From: an uncultured Paracoccaceae bacterium
GTDB taxonomy: Bacteria > Pseudomonadota > Alphaproteobacteria > Rhodobacterales > Rhodobacteraceae
Length of the DNA: 64,000 nucleotides
Reading direction: 5' to 3'
NCBI GenBank assembly: GCA_947501555.1
Contig: CANMWG010000001.1
Span: 1,612,001-1,676,000, forward strand
Under the pieces are notes generated by a model. The model worked only from the letters and a program-made list of their open reading frames with translations, made no database searches and was not told the origin of the DNA. Position numbers and translations under genes: made by a program. Position 1 is the stretch's first letter, and the number at the start of each line of letters is the position of its first letter. Positions 40,801 through 49,817 of the stretch are shown one piece after another.

Positions 40801-42368
40801 ACGTGACAGTCACTGGCGGCTACGTCACCGAGGGTGATCCGACGGATGCTGACCACATGCATGATGACGACGATATGCATGCCGATGGCCATCAGATGAT
40901 CACGTTTGAGGTCACATTGGCCGCACCTGCAACAGAAGAACTGACACTGACCTACGCGACAGCGGACGGCACAGCGGTTGCAGATACAACCAATGGCACG
41001 GAATGGGATTACCACGAAGCCACTGGCGAGCTTGTCTTTGCCGTGGGCGAGCAAACCCAGACCGTTACGGTCCTGGTGCACCCTGATACGTTGGTTGAGA
41101 ACACAGAAACCTTCACCTTCACGGTCTCTGGTGAGAATATCACCGGTCAACTGGAAGCCACTGGCATCATCTATGACAACGATGTCGCAGACGACGATGG
41201 TGGCGATGACGATGGTATGGGCGACGGTGAAGGCACAACCTACTACGTCGGCGAGACCAATGTTGTCACAGACTTTGATCCTGCAACGGATGTGCTCGAT
41301 GTGGGTGGGGCGTCCATCCACAACCAGATCGGCGTCGACACTGCCGAAGGCTTCATGATGTTGCACATGTTCGACGACAGCAACTCATTGCTGCTGGAAG
41401 GTGTCTTTCTTGCAGACCTGACCGCTGCGAATTTCGCACCAATCGCAGATGCCCACCTACAGCAAGACCTCAGCGCCTCGTTGGCGTGGGAAAATGGAAC
41501 AGGCCTGGTGCGTGACAACACCGTCTACGTTCGGTCCCACGAAGAGGGCCTGGAAGAAATCGTCGACTTCAACCCGGCGACTGACAAGATCAGCATGTTC
41601 TATCTCAGCGTCCGCGGAGATAGTGAGTTGAACTTCTCGGTCGAAGAGACAGCTGACGGTGTGCGCTTCTTTAGCCCGATCACAGGTCAAAGCCTCACAC
41701 TGCGCGACACAACATTCGACGATTTGGACAGCTCGCATTTTGAGTGGCGCGCCAACCAGCTCGAAGACAATGTCGCCGGTCGCATGGGTCTGGCAGATGC
41801 AATCGATGGCTTTGAGTATGTCACCGAGAACATCTTCAGCGGCAAGAGCGTCGAAATGGCCGGTCTGGTTGACCGTGCCCCATATCATAGCCAGCCAGAA
41901 TACACTGGCACACCTATCGGGTCCGACGGCACCGATGACGACATGGGTGGCATGGACGATGATGCCACTGACGACGATGGCATGGGCGATGACGGCATGG
42001 ATGACGATACCGACACTGATGACGGTATGGTTGGCGATACTGCCGATGACGGGTCCGATAGCCTGGACGCGCAGCTCAGCATCGTGAGTGACTGGGGTGC
42101 AGGTGCAATCCTGCAACTCGAAATCACCAACACTGATGGCATGGGCCATGATGGCGGCTGGGAACTTGACCTTGCCCTTGACGCACAGCTCCTGAACTTC
42201 TGGGATGGTGATGTGGCCGACAATGGCGATGGTACAGTGACTGTCAGCAGCCTTGACTACAACGGTGGTGTCAGCGCTGGCGAAACCGTCACAGTCGGGT
42301 TCCAGATCGACCAAGGCGGCCTGAACCAGGAAACGCTGAACGACCTTGCAGACTTTATGTTCCTGTAA
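37878..42368 (+). CDS. Large modular GH5 glycoside hydrolase with Calx-beta and CBM2-like domains
   Basis: This 1496-residue protein likely degrades or remodels beta-glucans or cellulose. In order: repeated block A (about residues 30-260), Asp/Gly-rich linker (264-313), CBM2-like domain (315-415), Calx-beta domain (424-556), acidic linker, GH5 catalytic domain (about 598-945) with acid/base Glu756 in DLYNEPHG and nucleophile Glu871 in LLVGEFGSTF, a second Calx-beta domain (about 975-1110), block A again (about 1118-1352), an acidic linker and a terminal CBM2-like domain. No signal peptide or RTX nonapeptides are visible, so the export route is unclear. The acidic linkers and Calx-beta domains suggest calcium-dependent extracellular folding. 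An intrinsic terminator follows. Confidence 0.85.
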   Translation: MNDMDMSGYDTETGATTTSSAATLLADGGTVYYVGSTTVVTDFNPATDMLDLGSDSIHNQFPVDTPEGLMFLHMFDDSKSLLLEGVYLEDLTAANFAPVADAHLQQDLSAALAWENGTGLVRENTVYVRSHEEGLEEIVDFNPATDKISMFYLSVRGDGQLNFSVEETAEGVRFFSPITGQSLTLRDTTFDDLDSSHFEWRANQLEDNVAGRMGLSDAIDGFEYVTENIFSGKSVEMAGLVDRAPYHSQPDYTGTPIGSDGTDDDGDTGGGDDDGDTGGGDDDGDTGGGDDDGDTGGGDDDGDTDGGDDGDTDTPDTVAGFDPVIQSAWDSGYVVETSFTPEESVDGWTVQLRITGEITNIWNADILSVDGDIYTITAKDYNASVAAGQTISFGFQANGSDASVEVIGQDDTGDTDDGDTDTPPIGVTVTGGSTTEGDPGEDHVHDDGTTHVHDDGHRFIIFEVTLDEPATEEVTLTYTTADGTAVADTTSDVAWDYHETTGTLVFAAGEQTQIVTVMVHPDTIVEDTETFTFEVSGENITGQLEATGTIIDNDVEDPDGGSDDDDDDDDDGDNGGMDGGDDGGDGDGDTVTEGGDILNGPLSTVGTDIVDADGAKVDLKGVNWFGFETDVGAPHGLWARNMEDMLDEIADFGFNMIRLPFAGELATNGGLASSINTAENPELAGLTSLEVMGEFLDAAAERGIGVLLDMHRTTPGNGPEDGGTIPDVDVFLEQWAAMADMFGDHPAVIGFDLYNEPHGYEWDEWASIAEQAGNMLLESHPDELIIVEGVETYQGESHWWGGNLQGVADRPVELDVDNKLVYSPHEYATSVFEQPYFTEAGYDPETTLPQIFSENWGFIEEQGIAPLLVGEFGSTFESTIDQEWGPVLAEYLLDNDIDWSVWSWNPNSGDTGGVVLDDWETAREEAFTFLLDMLLAEAPDGTVDDGGDGDGMGDDGGDDDGMGDDGGDTDDTPVNVTVTGGYVTEGDPTDADHMHDDDDMHADGHQMITFEVTLAAPATEELTLTYATADGTAVADTTNGTEWDYHEATGELVFAVGEQTQTVTVLVHPDTLVENTETFTFTVSGENITGQLEATGIIYDNDVADDDGGDDDGMGDGEGTTYYVGETNVVTDFDPATDVLDVGGASIHNQIGVDTAEGFMMLHMFDDSNSLLLEGVFLADLTAANFAPIADAHLQQDLSASLAWENGTGLVRDNTVYVRSHEEGLEEIVDFNPATDKISMFYLSVRGDSELNFSVEETADGVRFFSPITGQSLTLRDTTFDDLDSSHFEWRANQLEDNVAGRMGLADAIDGFEYVTENIFSGKSVEMAGLVDRAPYHSQPEYTGTPIGSDGTDDDMGGMDDDATDDDGMGDDGMDDDTDTDDGMVGDTADDGSDSLDAQLSIVSDWGAGAILQLEITNTDGMGHDGGWELDLALDAQLLNFWDGDVADNGDGTVTVSSLDYNGGVSAGETVTVGFQIDQGGLNQETLNDLADFMFL
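37964..38661 (+). repeat. Repeated block A, copy 1 (about 700 bp)
   Basis: This stretch, encoding the N-terminal 230-residue block of the GH5 protein, is repeated at 41234-41931 (offset 3270). Protein identity is very high and parts are identical at the DNA level, for instance 38430-38510 versus 41700-41780, including synonymous sites, which points to recent duplication or gene conversion. Confidence 0.85.
38670..38804 (+). repeat. 27-bp tandem repeats encoding DGDTGGGDD
   Basis: Five 27-bp units encode the nine-residue linker motif DGDTGGGDD. Codon choice alternates between neighbouring units (units 1 and 3 use more GGC, units 2 and 4 more GGT), so the array also has a 54-bp period. It is a length-variable acidic linker, probably calcium-binding. 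Confidence 0.8.
41234..41931 (+). repeat. Repeated block A, copy 2 (about 700 bp)
   Basis: Second copy of the block at 37964-38661, near the C-terminus of the GH5 protein. It again starts TYYVGETNVVTDFDPATD and ends SQPEYTGTPIGSDGTDD. Its function is not recognised; use at both ends suggests surface attachment, oligomerisation or secretion. Confidence 0.85.
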
Positions 42369-42390
42369 GCGCAGATCATAAGAAATATGG

Positions 42391-42422
42391 GGGCGGCCGA
42401 CGTATGTTGGTCGCCCTTTTTT
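42391..42422 (+). terminator. Rho-independent terminator after the GH5 gene
   Basis: GGGCGGCC pairs with GGTCGCCC (one G-U) around a 10-base loop, followed by six T residues. It starts 22 bases after the stop. Confidence 0.88.
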
Positions 42423-42529
42423 GTGCCCGCAGCCTGCCACGGGAGCAGTCACCGACTTGTGACTTGTACGTCGGGCCCCTGCCGCCACTAATGCGCCCAA
42501 TGACGTGTAATGCGGCCACTGGATAGAGA

Positions 42530-42997
42530 ATGATCAACCGACGTAAATTGATGATAGGTGGTGGCGTGCTGGCCTTGGGCGGCGCGGGCTTTGTCGCGGC
42601 AGATGGCCAAAACCTGTTTTACGCCGCATTGACCGAGGATGTTTTGGGCGACACACTGTCCCCAGACCAAGCGCATGCGCAGGCGGTGACGGGCCAAATC
42701 ACCTTGATCGACATAAGGCGCCCCGATGAATGGTCCAAAACTGGATCCGGCGAAGGGGCCCTCAGGCTGGATATGCGCCGTGACGATTTCACACAAGCGC
42801 TCAACACAATCGTCTCAGGCGACTTGGATGCACCCATTGCCCTGATTTGTGCCCGCGGCGTGCGCTCGGCCCGGCTGACAAACCAGCTTGTGGACGCAGG
42901 TTTCACCAATATCATCGATATACCCGAAGGGATGCTTGGCTCTGCTGCGGGTCCCGGCTGGTTGGGCAGAGGATTACCCGTTGTCAAAGATAACTAA
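42530..42997 (+). CDS. Exported rhodanese-like protein
   Basis: The 155-residue protein starts MINRRKLMIGGGVLALGGAGFVAA, a signal peptide or anchor resembling a short Tat type. A single rhodanese domain follows, with ITLIDIRRPDEW and the active loop LICARGVRSARL, whose Cys is the sulfur carrier. It ends EGMLGSAAGPGWLGRGLPV, typical of periplasmic single-domain rhodaneses. It overlaps the next gene by 17 bases. The sulfur acceptor is unknown. Confidence 0.87.
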   Translation: MINRRKLMIGGGVLALGGAGFVAADGQNLFYAALTEDVLGDTLSPDQAHAQAVTGQITLIDIRRPDEWSKTGSGEGALRLDMRRDDFTQALNTIVSGDLDAPIALICARGVRSARLTNQLVDAGFTNIIDIPEGMLGSAAGPGWLGRGLPVVKDN

Positions 42998-43811
42998 GCT
43001 GCAAGCGGCGTTAGCCTGTTGTTTGATCACCACCACCGCGCAAGCTGGATGCAATGACGACGGACCGCCCTGCGAAGTCCCACTGGGCACCTACCACATC
43101 CTTGTCCCCGAAGACGCAGCGGGCCCCCTACCCGCCGTCATGTTCTTGCATGGTGCAGGCGGCGCGGGAACGGGGGCTGTCAATCCAAACGGTATGGGGC
43201 AGAGCTTGAATGCGCGGGGGTACGTTGCGATTGGGCCCAACGGGTTGGACCGTGAAGGCCGGTTTGGGACGGGTTGGTCTTTTCATCCCGAACGCCCAAA
43301 GATGCGCGACGAAATTGCTTTCCTGGAACAGGTGGCCGATGATGCCTCTGCCCGGTTTGGGGTGGACAGGGACAGTATCATGCTTGCTGGCTTTTCGATT
43401 GGGGGATCAATGGCAAGCTATGTCGCATGCGATGCCCCTGACACATTCGCAGCCTACGCCCCCGTCGCCGGTAGCTTTTGGCGCCCTCACCCAGAAGCGT
43501 GCGCAGGACCGGTCCATCTGCTGCATACACATGGCTGGCGCGACAAGACCGTGCCACTGGAAGGGCGACCGCTGGGCAATGGGACCATCTATCAAGGCGA
43601 TGTCTGGTACGCGATGCAGGTCTGGCGAGAGACAAACAGTTGCGACGGATTGCGCGCAGATAGCTTTGATACCATCGACGCCTTCATGATCCGGCGCTGG
43701 GACACCTGCGCTGCAGACACCGCGCTTGAATTTGCCCTACATCCGGGCGGGCATGGGATACCCCGCGGGTGGTCAAATCTCGCCTTGGATTGGTGGGAAA
43801 ACCTGGGCTGA
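42981..43811 (+). CDS. Secreted esterase/polyhydroxyalkanoate depolymerase-like protein
   Basis: This alpha/beta hydrolase of about 276 residues belongs to the LpqC/PHB-depolymerase/feruloyl esterase group. The oxyanion region is VMFLHGAGGAGTG, the nucleophile elbow is LAGFSIGGSMA (GFSIG), and HTHGWRDKTVP with HPGGHGIPRGW supplies the Asp and His. I start it at the TTG at 42981, giving LSKITKLQAALACCLITTTAQAG as signal peptide, with AGAGGA upstream; longer starts would lie in the rhodanese gene. Cysteines after the signal suggest disulfides. Substrate unknown. Confidence 0.82.
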   Translation: MSKITKLQAALACCLITTTAQAGCNDDGPPCEVPLGTYHILVPEDAAGPLPAVMFLHGAGGAGTGAVNPNGMGQSLNARGYVAIGPNGLDREGRFGTGWSFHPERPKMRDEIAFLEQVADDASARFGVDRDSIMLAGFSIGGSMASYVACDAPDTFAAYAPVAGSFWRPHPEACAGPVHLLHTHGWRDKTVPLEGRPLGNGTIYQGDVWYAMQVWRETNSCDGLRADSFDTIDAFMIRRWDTCAADTALEFALHPGGHGIPRGWSNLALDWWENLG

Positions 43812-45710
43812 TTACTCAGCCGCCATGACTTCAGGCGCGGCGACCACCGCCGCGAAGCGGCGACGTTCAATCATGGCGTTGCGAATGATGCGCGGCGCGT
43901 TGAGGTGCTCGGGCGTGCCCATCTGACGGGCAGACCAGCGCTGCGCACCAAGGTTCACACCGCTCAGCATCGACAGCGGCACGGATAGCGCCAGGCTGAC
44001 CGTAATAGGCAGCAACCAAAGCGTGACAAACCCGTTGACCATGCCGATCATCAGCAAAGTGCCGATGACGGTCTCAAGGATGTGGAACTTCACCATGACG
44101 CCCACTGTGTAGTTCTTTCCGCGGCGCTGTTGCGGAGTCCATTTTTCACGGATCCCAAAGATGGTGCGCCCAACCGCAATGGTTTGCTGCACCATCAGAA
44201 CAGGGGCATAGGCAATCGAAAGCAGGATTTCCGCAGTCAATGACGCCAGGAATTGACGCAAGCCCCCCACGTCGCGCATTTCGATACCAGCACGGCGGGC
44301 GGCCACAGCGCTCATCATTTTTGGGGCAAGCAACATCGCATACATAAAGCCCAATAGCAACAGTGCGTTGCCCGTACTCATGCTGGGCCAGCTGACTTGT
44401 GGATTGTAGCCACTGAAATACGTCAGCGCGTTGGTTTCCATACCATCGCCAATCAAGGCCCAGACCAACAGCAACGCAAACCACGCAGGCGATGTCAGAT
44501 AGCCCATTGCCCCGCTAAGCAGATGAAAGCGCGACACCGCATGAAAGCCGCGCGCGCGCAGAAGTTCCAGGTGCTGCAGGTTACCCTGACACCAGCGTCG
44601 GTCCCGCAGAACGTAATCAATCAGGGTAGCAGGGACCTCTTCATAGCTGCCTTCGATTTGGGGCAAAAAGCGCACAGACCACCCTGCCCTGCGCAAAAGC
44701 CCCGCCTCGACAAAGTCATGCGACAGGATCAAGCGGCCCGGACCGCGACGTGACTTCAGGCGCGGCAGGCCCGCACAAGCGGCAAATGCGCGGCAACGGA
44801 TGATCGCGTTATGGCCCCAATAGTTCCCGTCGCGGTCGGTCCATTTGGCCAACCCCTCGGCCAGAGCGGCCCCGTAGATCCGGTTTGAAAACTGTTGCAC
44901 GCGGCCAAAAACCGTCTGCGCACCGAAAAGCGTCGGGAAGGATTGGATCAGACCTGCCGCAGGGTCACAGGCCAAAGCATCAGCTAAGGCAACAACCGCA
45001 TCACCGCTCATCAAGCTGTCAGCATCCAACACAAGCATCGCACTATAGGCACCGCCATGGTGTTCCACCCAATCGGCCAAGTTGCCGACTTTGCGGTCGA
45101 TATTGTCGGCGCGGCGGCGATAGAAAACCGCCCCCGGAAAGCTGGCCCGCAGCGCATAAAACGCTCGCAGCTCTTGGGCCGCAATGTCATCGTCACGAGT
45201 ATCCGATAGGACAAACAGATCGAACTTATGTGCGCTGTCGGTCGCATGCAAAGCAGCCATCATCGCGGCAGCATTGCCAAACACATCTGCAGGGTCTTCG
45301 TTATAGATGGGAACCAACAATGCCACATCCAACGCAGGAACCGGCCCCTCTCTCCCGCGTTTTGGTGCACTGAGAAAAAGTGTGACGACCCCTAGAAAGG
45401 CGGTGCTGACAGCAAGTGAGATCCAAAAGAAAGTAAAGCCAACCAGTGCGATCACAACGCCTTCAAAGAAGACAAACCCATCCATCGCAAACCAATCCAC
45501 GAAGGCCATGATCAGTGCCAACGTTGAAATTATCGCAGGCAAAAACGCCACCATGCGCCACAGATTGGTGTGGGCATGGCTTCGGGTCAATGGAACGGTT
45601 TCATCACGATAGGGCCGCTCAAAATGCTGCACAGGTTGCGGCAATGGCGCCAATGCGGGCATTTCGCCCGATTTATGGAGCGGCGTCATACGGTCCATCT
45701 GTAAAGCCAA
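43812..45710 (-). CDS. opgH: Osmoregulated periplasmic glucan glucosyltransferase OpgH (MdoH)
   Basis: This inner-membrane GT2 enzyme polymerises the beta-1,2-glucan backbone from UDP-glucose. The 632-residue protein has membrane helices at about 50-110 and 395-570. The GT2 domain between them shows the DAD motif (MLVLDADSLMSG), VEAGLLRRAGW and the RDRRWCQGN (QxxRW-like) signature. It overlaps opgG by 25 bases and is the last gene of opgC-opgG-opgH. At 632 residues it is shorter than the 847-residue E. coli MdoH, as usual in alphaproteobacteria. Confidence 0.92.
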   Translation of the reverse strand: MALQMDRMTPLHKSGEMPALAPLPQPVQHFERPYRDETVPLTRSHAHTNLWRMVAFLPAIISTLALIMAFVDWFAMDGFVFFEGVVIALVGFTFFWISLAVSTAFLGVVTLFLSAPKRGREGPVPALDVALLVPIYNEDPADVFGNAAAMMAALHATDSAHKFDLFVLSDTRDDDIAAQELRAFYALRASFPGAVFYRRRADNIDRKVGNLADWVEHHGGAYSAMLVLDADSLMSGDAVVALADALACDPAAGLIQSFPTLFGAQTVFGRVQQFSNRIYGAALAEGLAKWTDRDGNYWGHNAIIRCRAFAACAGLPRLKSRRGPGRLILSHDFVEAGLLRRAGWSVRFLPQIEGSYEEVPATLIDYVLRDRRWCQGNLQHLELLRARGFHAVSRFHLLSGAMGYLTSPAWFALLLVWALIGDGMETNALTYFSGYNPQVSWPSMSTGNALLLLGFMYAMLLAPKMMSAVAARRAGIEMRDVGGLRQFLASLTAEILLSIAYAPVLMVQQTIAVGRTIFGIREKWTPQQRRGKNYTVGVMVKFHILETVIGTLLMIGMVNGFVTLWLLPITVSLALSVPLSMLSGVNLGAQRWSARQMGTPEHLNAPRIIRNAMIERRRFAAVVAAPEVMAAE

Positions 45711-47200
45711 ACTTCAGATGCCGCTTCGCCATCCTTGAACAGCTGCGCACGCAGCTCGACAGACGTGGCCTCTTCTGGGAGCAAGGAAAACGCAAGGCGC
45801 ACCCCACCGGTGCCCGGATTGTGCTGTAACACACCGGGCGATACCGTGCCTGCGTTTGACGTGATGACTGTCTTGAAAGCAGACAGATCGTCGTCAAACG
45901 TCGCATGTTCGGCGAAATCGATGGCAATCACGGTTTTCACCTGATCAAAACCCTTGCCGATACGGGTGTTCAAAACATGCGGCACATCCGGCAGACCCTG
46001 TGGGGTGTCGCCCCACATCATCGTATAGCTGAAGCTGTGCTCGGACCCGGCAGGAATGGGGTCGGCCGGACGCCAGTAGGCCACGATATTGTCGTAGATT
46101 TCCTTATCTGTCGGGATTTCGACCAGCTCAACGGCACCGCGCCCCCAATCCTCTTGCGGGGTGATCCAAAGGGACGGTCTGTTTTGGTAATGGGCTTCCA
46201 GATCGGCATAACGTTCAGGATCACGGGTGCGCTGCATCAGACCAAAACCTTGCGGGTTTCTGTCGTAAAAGGCGCTGATCTCAACTTTGTTGGGGTTGGC
46301 CAAAGGACGCCACAGGCGCTCACCATTGCCGTTGACGACCATAAGGCCTTCGCTGTCATGCACGGCAGGGCGGAAATCATCAAACCGGTGCCGGTTTGTT
46401 TCGTCAAAAAAGAACATCGAGGTCAGCGATCCAAGACCCACGTGATCCAGCTCCACGCGCGGGAAAAGCGTAGCTGTCACAGTCACACGTGTCGGACGCC
46501 CAGCAAGAATGCGGAAGGTATACACGCCGGTTGTTGAAGGCCCGTCAAGCAGCGCATGCACAACCGTCGTCAGCTGGTCAGGGGCTGGGGCTTCGATCCA
46601 GAAATGGGTGAAATCGGGGAACTCTTCCCCACTGGGATCACCCGTGCGCAACGCCAGGCCGCGGGCGGACAGCCCATAGGACTGGCCATTGGCAATCGCC
46701 CGGAAATAGCTGGCCCCATGAAAGACCATGTATTCTTCAAATATCTGGGCCGTGTTCAATTCGCGGCGTAGGCGAAAGCCAGCATACCCCATCGTTTCAT
46801 CAACCGGCAGGTCGGGAAATTGGTCGGTCTTTTCAAACAAAGACGGGTCATAGCCCAAGGTCTTGGCAATACCGTCCTCGACAATATTGATCTGCGCCGG
46901 CCGGTCTACATAAAGGCCTGCGGTGAACAAATCCAGCCTCACAGGGCGCTCATCATCCACCCAGATCGCTTTGCGCGGATCAAACCAGATATGGTTGAAC
47001 TCATCATACGACAGCGTGCGCCAAGGTTCCGGGATTTGAGGGACCGGCGCATAGTCTTCGCGGGCCAAGGCACGCGCTTTTTCAAAAAGCCAATCCATGC
47101 TGAAGGGCGTTTCAGCGGTAATCAAATTCTCTGCCGACCAACCGAAGGTCGCAGTGCTGGCAGCCATACCAGCCAAAAGGGCGCGTCTTGAAATCATCAT
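45686..47200 (-). CDS. opgG: Periplasmic glucan biosynthesis protein OpgG (MdoG)
   Basis: OpgG acts in the periplasm on nascent glucans. The protein of about 505 residues begins MMISRRALLAGMAASTATFGWSA, a twin-arginine-type signal peptide, followed by the beta-sandwich MdoG domain (EEYMVFHGASYFRAIANGQ; WIEAPAPDQL; GWGRGAVELVEIPTDKE-like DWGRGAVELVEIP). The start at 47200 overlaps the opgC stop by four bases; a longer frame to 47275 lies inside opgC. It ends inside opgH, so the genes are coupled. Confidence 0.91.
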   Translation of the reverse strand: MMISRRALLAGMAASTATFGWSAENLITAETPFSMDWLFEKARALAREDYAPVPQIPEPWRTLSYDEFNHIWFDPRKAIWVDDERPVRLDLFTAGLYVDRPAQINIVEDGIAKTLGYDPSLFEKTDQFPDLPVDETMGYAGFRLRRELNTAQIFEEYMVFHGASYFRAIANGQSYGLSARGLALRTGDPSGEEFPDFTHFWIEAPAPDQLTTVVHALLDGPSTTGVYTFRILAGRPTRVTVTATLFPRVELDHVGLGSLTSMFFFDETNRHRFDDFRPAVHDSEGLMVVNGNGERLWRPLANPNKVEISAFYDRNPQGFGLMQRTRDPERYADLEAHYQNRPSLWITPQEDWGRGAVELVEIPTDKEIYDNIVAYWRPADPIPAGSEHSFSYTMMWGDTPQGLPDVPHVLNTRIGKGFDQVKTVIAIDFAEHATFDDDLSAFKTVITSNAGTVSPGVLQHNPGTGGVRLAFSLLPEEATSVELRAQLFKDGEAASEVWLYRWTV

Positions 47201-48441
47201 GCTACTGCAGGCCTTTTCCAAGGTTGGCTTTTGAACCATGCCGCTATGTAAGCAACACAGATCAACAATGCCCAACCAATTAGATTTGCAGAGGTCACGA
47301 CGGCAATAGAACGCTCAGTCTGATCCATCAGCATGCCCAAAATCCGCCCAAGCACCATGGAAAAGATAAAGACAGCAAGGGATTGTTGACCAACCTTCGT
47401 TGCAAAAGTCACCAGCCATTTCCAGACCCTTGAAATGCCCTGTTTGCCGATCGGCAACAGACGGCGGCCGCCATCACCTGCGATGACATAGCCAAGGTAG
47501 GCCAGCCCGAGGAAATGAACGTAGCGCAGGATGCCAAAATCAGTCTTGGTGATCAGCATTGTGCTTGGTTTCCACTGTGCGTTGACAACATCCAACCACT
47601 CATAGCGGCCGCCGACGCTGGAAAACGGCATATTCCCGATAACGACAACAAGGGCTGCAATGATCAGCACGGGATGAATAGGCGGTCTTGGCAGCCAGCC
47701 ACGTACGAAGGCAAAGCCGGTAAAGAAGATCAACTGCCAGGCAAATGGGTTAAAGAACCATTCGCGGTGCGACCACGGCTCGGCGTTGAAATGCAGATCA
47801 ATCGCGGCAATGCCTAGCCAATCAAGGATGCGGGATTGTGCAAAAAACCAAAGGGCAATTGAAAATGCAAAGACCAACGCGACGTGGATGCGGGCCAATC
47901 CCATCACAACCGGCATCAGGCATAGGATCACGATATACATCGGCAAAATGTCAAAATAGTTGGGCACGTAAGACAGTGTCATCAAACCGATCAAGTTATC
48001 CGACGTCACGGCTACAATCCCCGTCTCACTGCCTGTCCTGCCGGTAAAGAAAGGGGTCAGGTTCAAACTGTTGATATAACTTTTGTCACTAAACCCGATC
48101 TGATCCCACCATGCGACCATCATCGCGATGAACAAGAACAGACAAATATGGGCCCAATAGACCTGCCACACCCGAAACAGAACCCGTGCGGAGCCGATCA
48201 ACCAACCCCGGCGGTCATAGCTGGCGCCAAAGGCAATGGCCGAGGCCATCCCAGAACAGAAAACGAAAATTTCTGTTGCGTCCGAAAAGCCCCAGCGTGC
48301 AGGGATCCAGCGCGTAAAGAAATTGCCCGGCGTATGTGCGGTCAGAATGATAAACATCGCAATACCGCGATAAAAATCAAGTCTTGGGTCACGCACGCGT
48401 GGCCCGGCTCCGGGGGTTGTGTTTTGCATATTCGTAAACAA
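47197..48441 (-). CDS. opgC: OpgC membrane acyltransferase (glucan succinylation)
   Basis: This integral membrane protein of about 414 residues belongs to the OpgC family, which adds succinyl groups to periplasmic glucans. It starts RDPRLDFYRGIAMFIILTAHTPGNFF, the family's conserved first helix, and has about ten membrane helices. Two starts compete: TTG at 48441, with AGAG five bases upstream, and ATG at 48429, with worse spacing. It follows the TPR gene by two bases and overlaps opgG. Confidence 0.9.
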   Translation of the reverse strand: MFTNMQNTTPGAGPRVRDPRLDFYRGIAMFIILTAHTPGNFFTRWIPARWGFSDATEIFVFCSGMASAIAFGASYDRRGWLIGSARVLFRVWQVYWAHICLFLFIAMMVAWWDQIGFSDKSYINSLNLTPFFTGRTGSETGIVAVTSDNLIGLMTLSYVPNYFDILPMYIVILCLMPVVMGLARIHVALVFAFSIALWFFAQSRILDWLGIAAIDLHFNAEPWSHREWFFNPFAWQLIFFTGFAFVRGWLPRPPIHPVLIIAALVVVIGNMPFSSVGGRYEWLDVVNAQWKPSTMLITKTDFGILRYVHFLGLAYLGYVIAGDGGRRLLPIGKQGISRVWKWLVTFATKVGQQSLAVFIFSMVLGRILGMLMDQTERSIAVVTSANLIGWALLICVAYIAAWFKSQPWKRPAVA

Positions 48442-48443
48442 AC

Positions 48444-49817
48444 TTACTCTGCAGGAATGGACACACCTTGGCCTGAGGCATCGCGTCCCTTTGCAATTAG
48501 GTCGCGGCGGGCCGCAGCATATCCGTCTTCATGCCCCTTACGCAGGTTTGTACGCTCTGCCAAGATCAATTCAGCCTCATCTAGGAAACCGGCACGTATC
48601 CCGCAATCAATGGTCAACCGCTCAAACACGTCGCGTTGGGCATGGCTGCCACCTGCGTTCTGGATATGGCTACGGGCCTGAGAAAGATTGACAAAGGCCT
48701 TTTCAAATTCGGCCTCACCAAAAGCCTCCAAACCGCAGGCGGCGGCCACACCAGGGTCAGCCATGGCTCGTTGAATATCAGTCTTGGCCTCGCGGGCATC
48801 GCGATGCAGCCGCCCCATCAGGGTCTTGATTTCCGCCTCGCGATTGTCACCAACAAGCGCCAGCATATAGTGCAAGTCCGCAAAAATCAGGCAGCCATCT
48901 TCGGTCCGAGTGGCCGAAATATCTGCAAGCTCTTCCCAGCGATCTGCGACATCGATGCCCTCAAGCTCCAAACGGCTCAGCAATGAGGTCGCATTTGAGA
49001 TATCGCGGTAGTCATCGGTTTTGTCGCTGCGGATCTCGCGGTCGTAAAGATCAAGCACGACATCATGTTGGCCCAGATCAAGGTGCATCAGCGCCTTGTG
49101 CCACCAGACATGATAGCGAAAGTTGTTGCAATGGGCCCAGGCGTTTTCACGTCCGGTCAGCCATTCGATACCACCCGCAGCATCTGCGGTCATGTCGTGC
49201 ACATGTGCGACAGCATGCAGGCCCCACGCATCATCAGGGGAAATCAGCATCCCTTCGCGACCCATGCTTTGGGCGCGGACATACTCTCCTGTTTCTTCCA
49301 GCGCAAATGCATAACAGCCCATCAGATAACCGCGACCGGGGTGATCTGCGCTGTAGGCTGGCATTACCTTTTCGATCATGCGGCGCATGCCAGTGCTGTC
49401 GCCAAGGATAAAGCGCGTCGCGTGATCCAGCTTCATCGCCAGAACGTCTGAAGGGCTTGCCGCCAACAAGGCTTCGAAATGTGTCAGTGCGCGGCGCGGC
49501 TGGCCGGCAAGCCATAGCCCCAACGCATCAATAAAGTGCTGTTCGCGCGTGCTGACAGGGCTGTTCTGCGCAGCAGTGCGCGCGGTGGCCAAGGCTTCAC
49601 GGGCGGTTTCCGTCAGCTCTTTGCGGCCCAAGAGCACGTAGAACATGCCTTTAATTGCATTGCCCAGCGCGAAATCCGGCGCTGCGGTCAACACGTCACC
49701 CAAGTGAACCGGCGTCGCGGCACCATGGGCCAAAAAAGCCAGTTGGGTCTTGTTCCAGCTGTCCAAAGCTGGCCCCGCTGCCAAACTGGTCGTTTGTCCA
49801 AAGATATCCTGCATCAT
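48444..49817 (-). CDS. TPR protein, TTC38-like
   Basis: This 457-residue soluble protein has helical tetratricopeptide-like repeats (ALGLWLAGQPRRALTHFEALL; YAFALEETGEYVRAQSMGREGM; VHDMTADAAGGIEWLTGREN; FRYHVWWHKALMHLDLGQHDVVLDLYD). The WGLHAVAHV and HVWWHKALMHLDLG motifs are those of the TTC38 family, conserved from bacteria to animals and of unknown function. It is upstream of and in line with opgCGH, but no link to glucan synthesis is known. Confidence 0.85.
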   Translation of the reverse strand: MMQDIFGQTTSLAAGPALDSWNKTQLAFLAHGAATPVHLGDVLTAAPDFALGNAIKGMFYVLLGRKELTETAREALATARTAAQNSPVSTREQHFIDALGLWLAGQPRRALTHFEALLAASPSDVLAMKLDHATRFILGDSTGMRRMIEKVMPAYSADHPGRGYLMGCYAFALEETGEYVRAQSMGREGMLISPDDAWGLHAVAHVHDMTADAAGGIEWLTGRENAWAHCNNFRYHVWWHKALMHLDLGQHDVVLDLYDREIRSDKTDDYRDISNATSLLSRLELEGIDVADRWEELADISATRTEDGCLIFADLHYMLALVGDNREAEIKTLMGRLHRDAREAKTDIQRAMADPGVAAACGLEAFGEAEFEKAFVNLSQARSHIQNAGGSHAQRDVFERLTIDCGIRAGFLDEAELILAERTNLRKGHEDGYAAARRDLIAKGRDASGQGVSIPAE

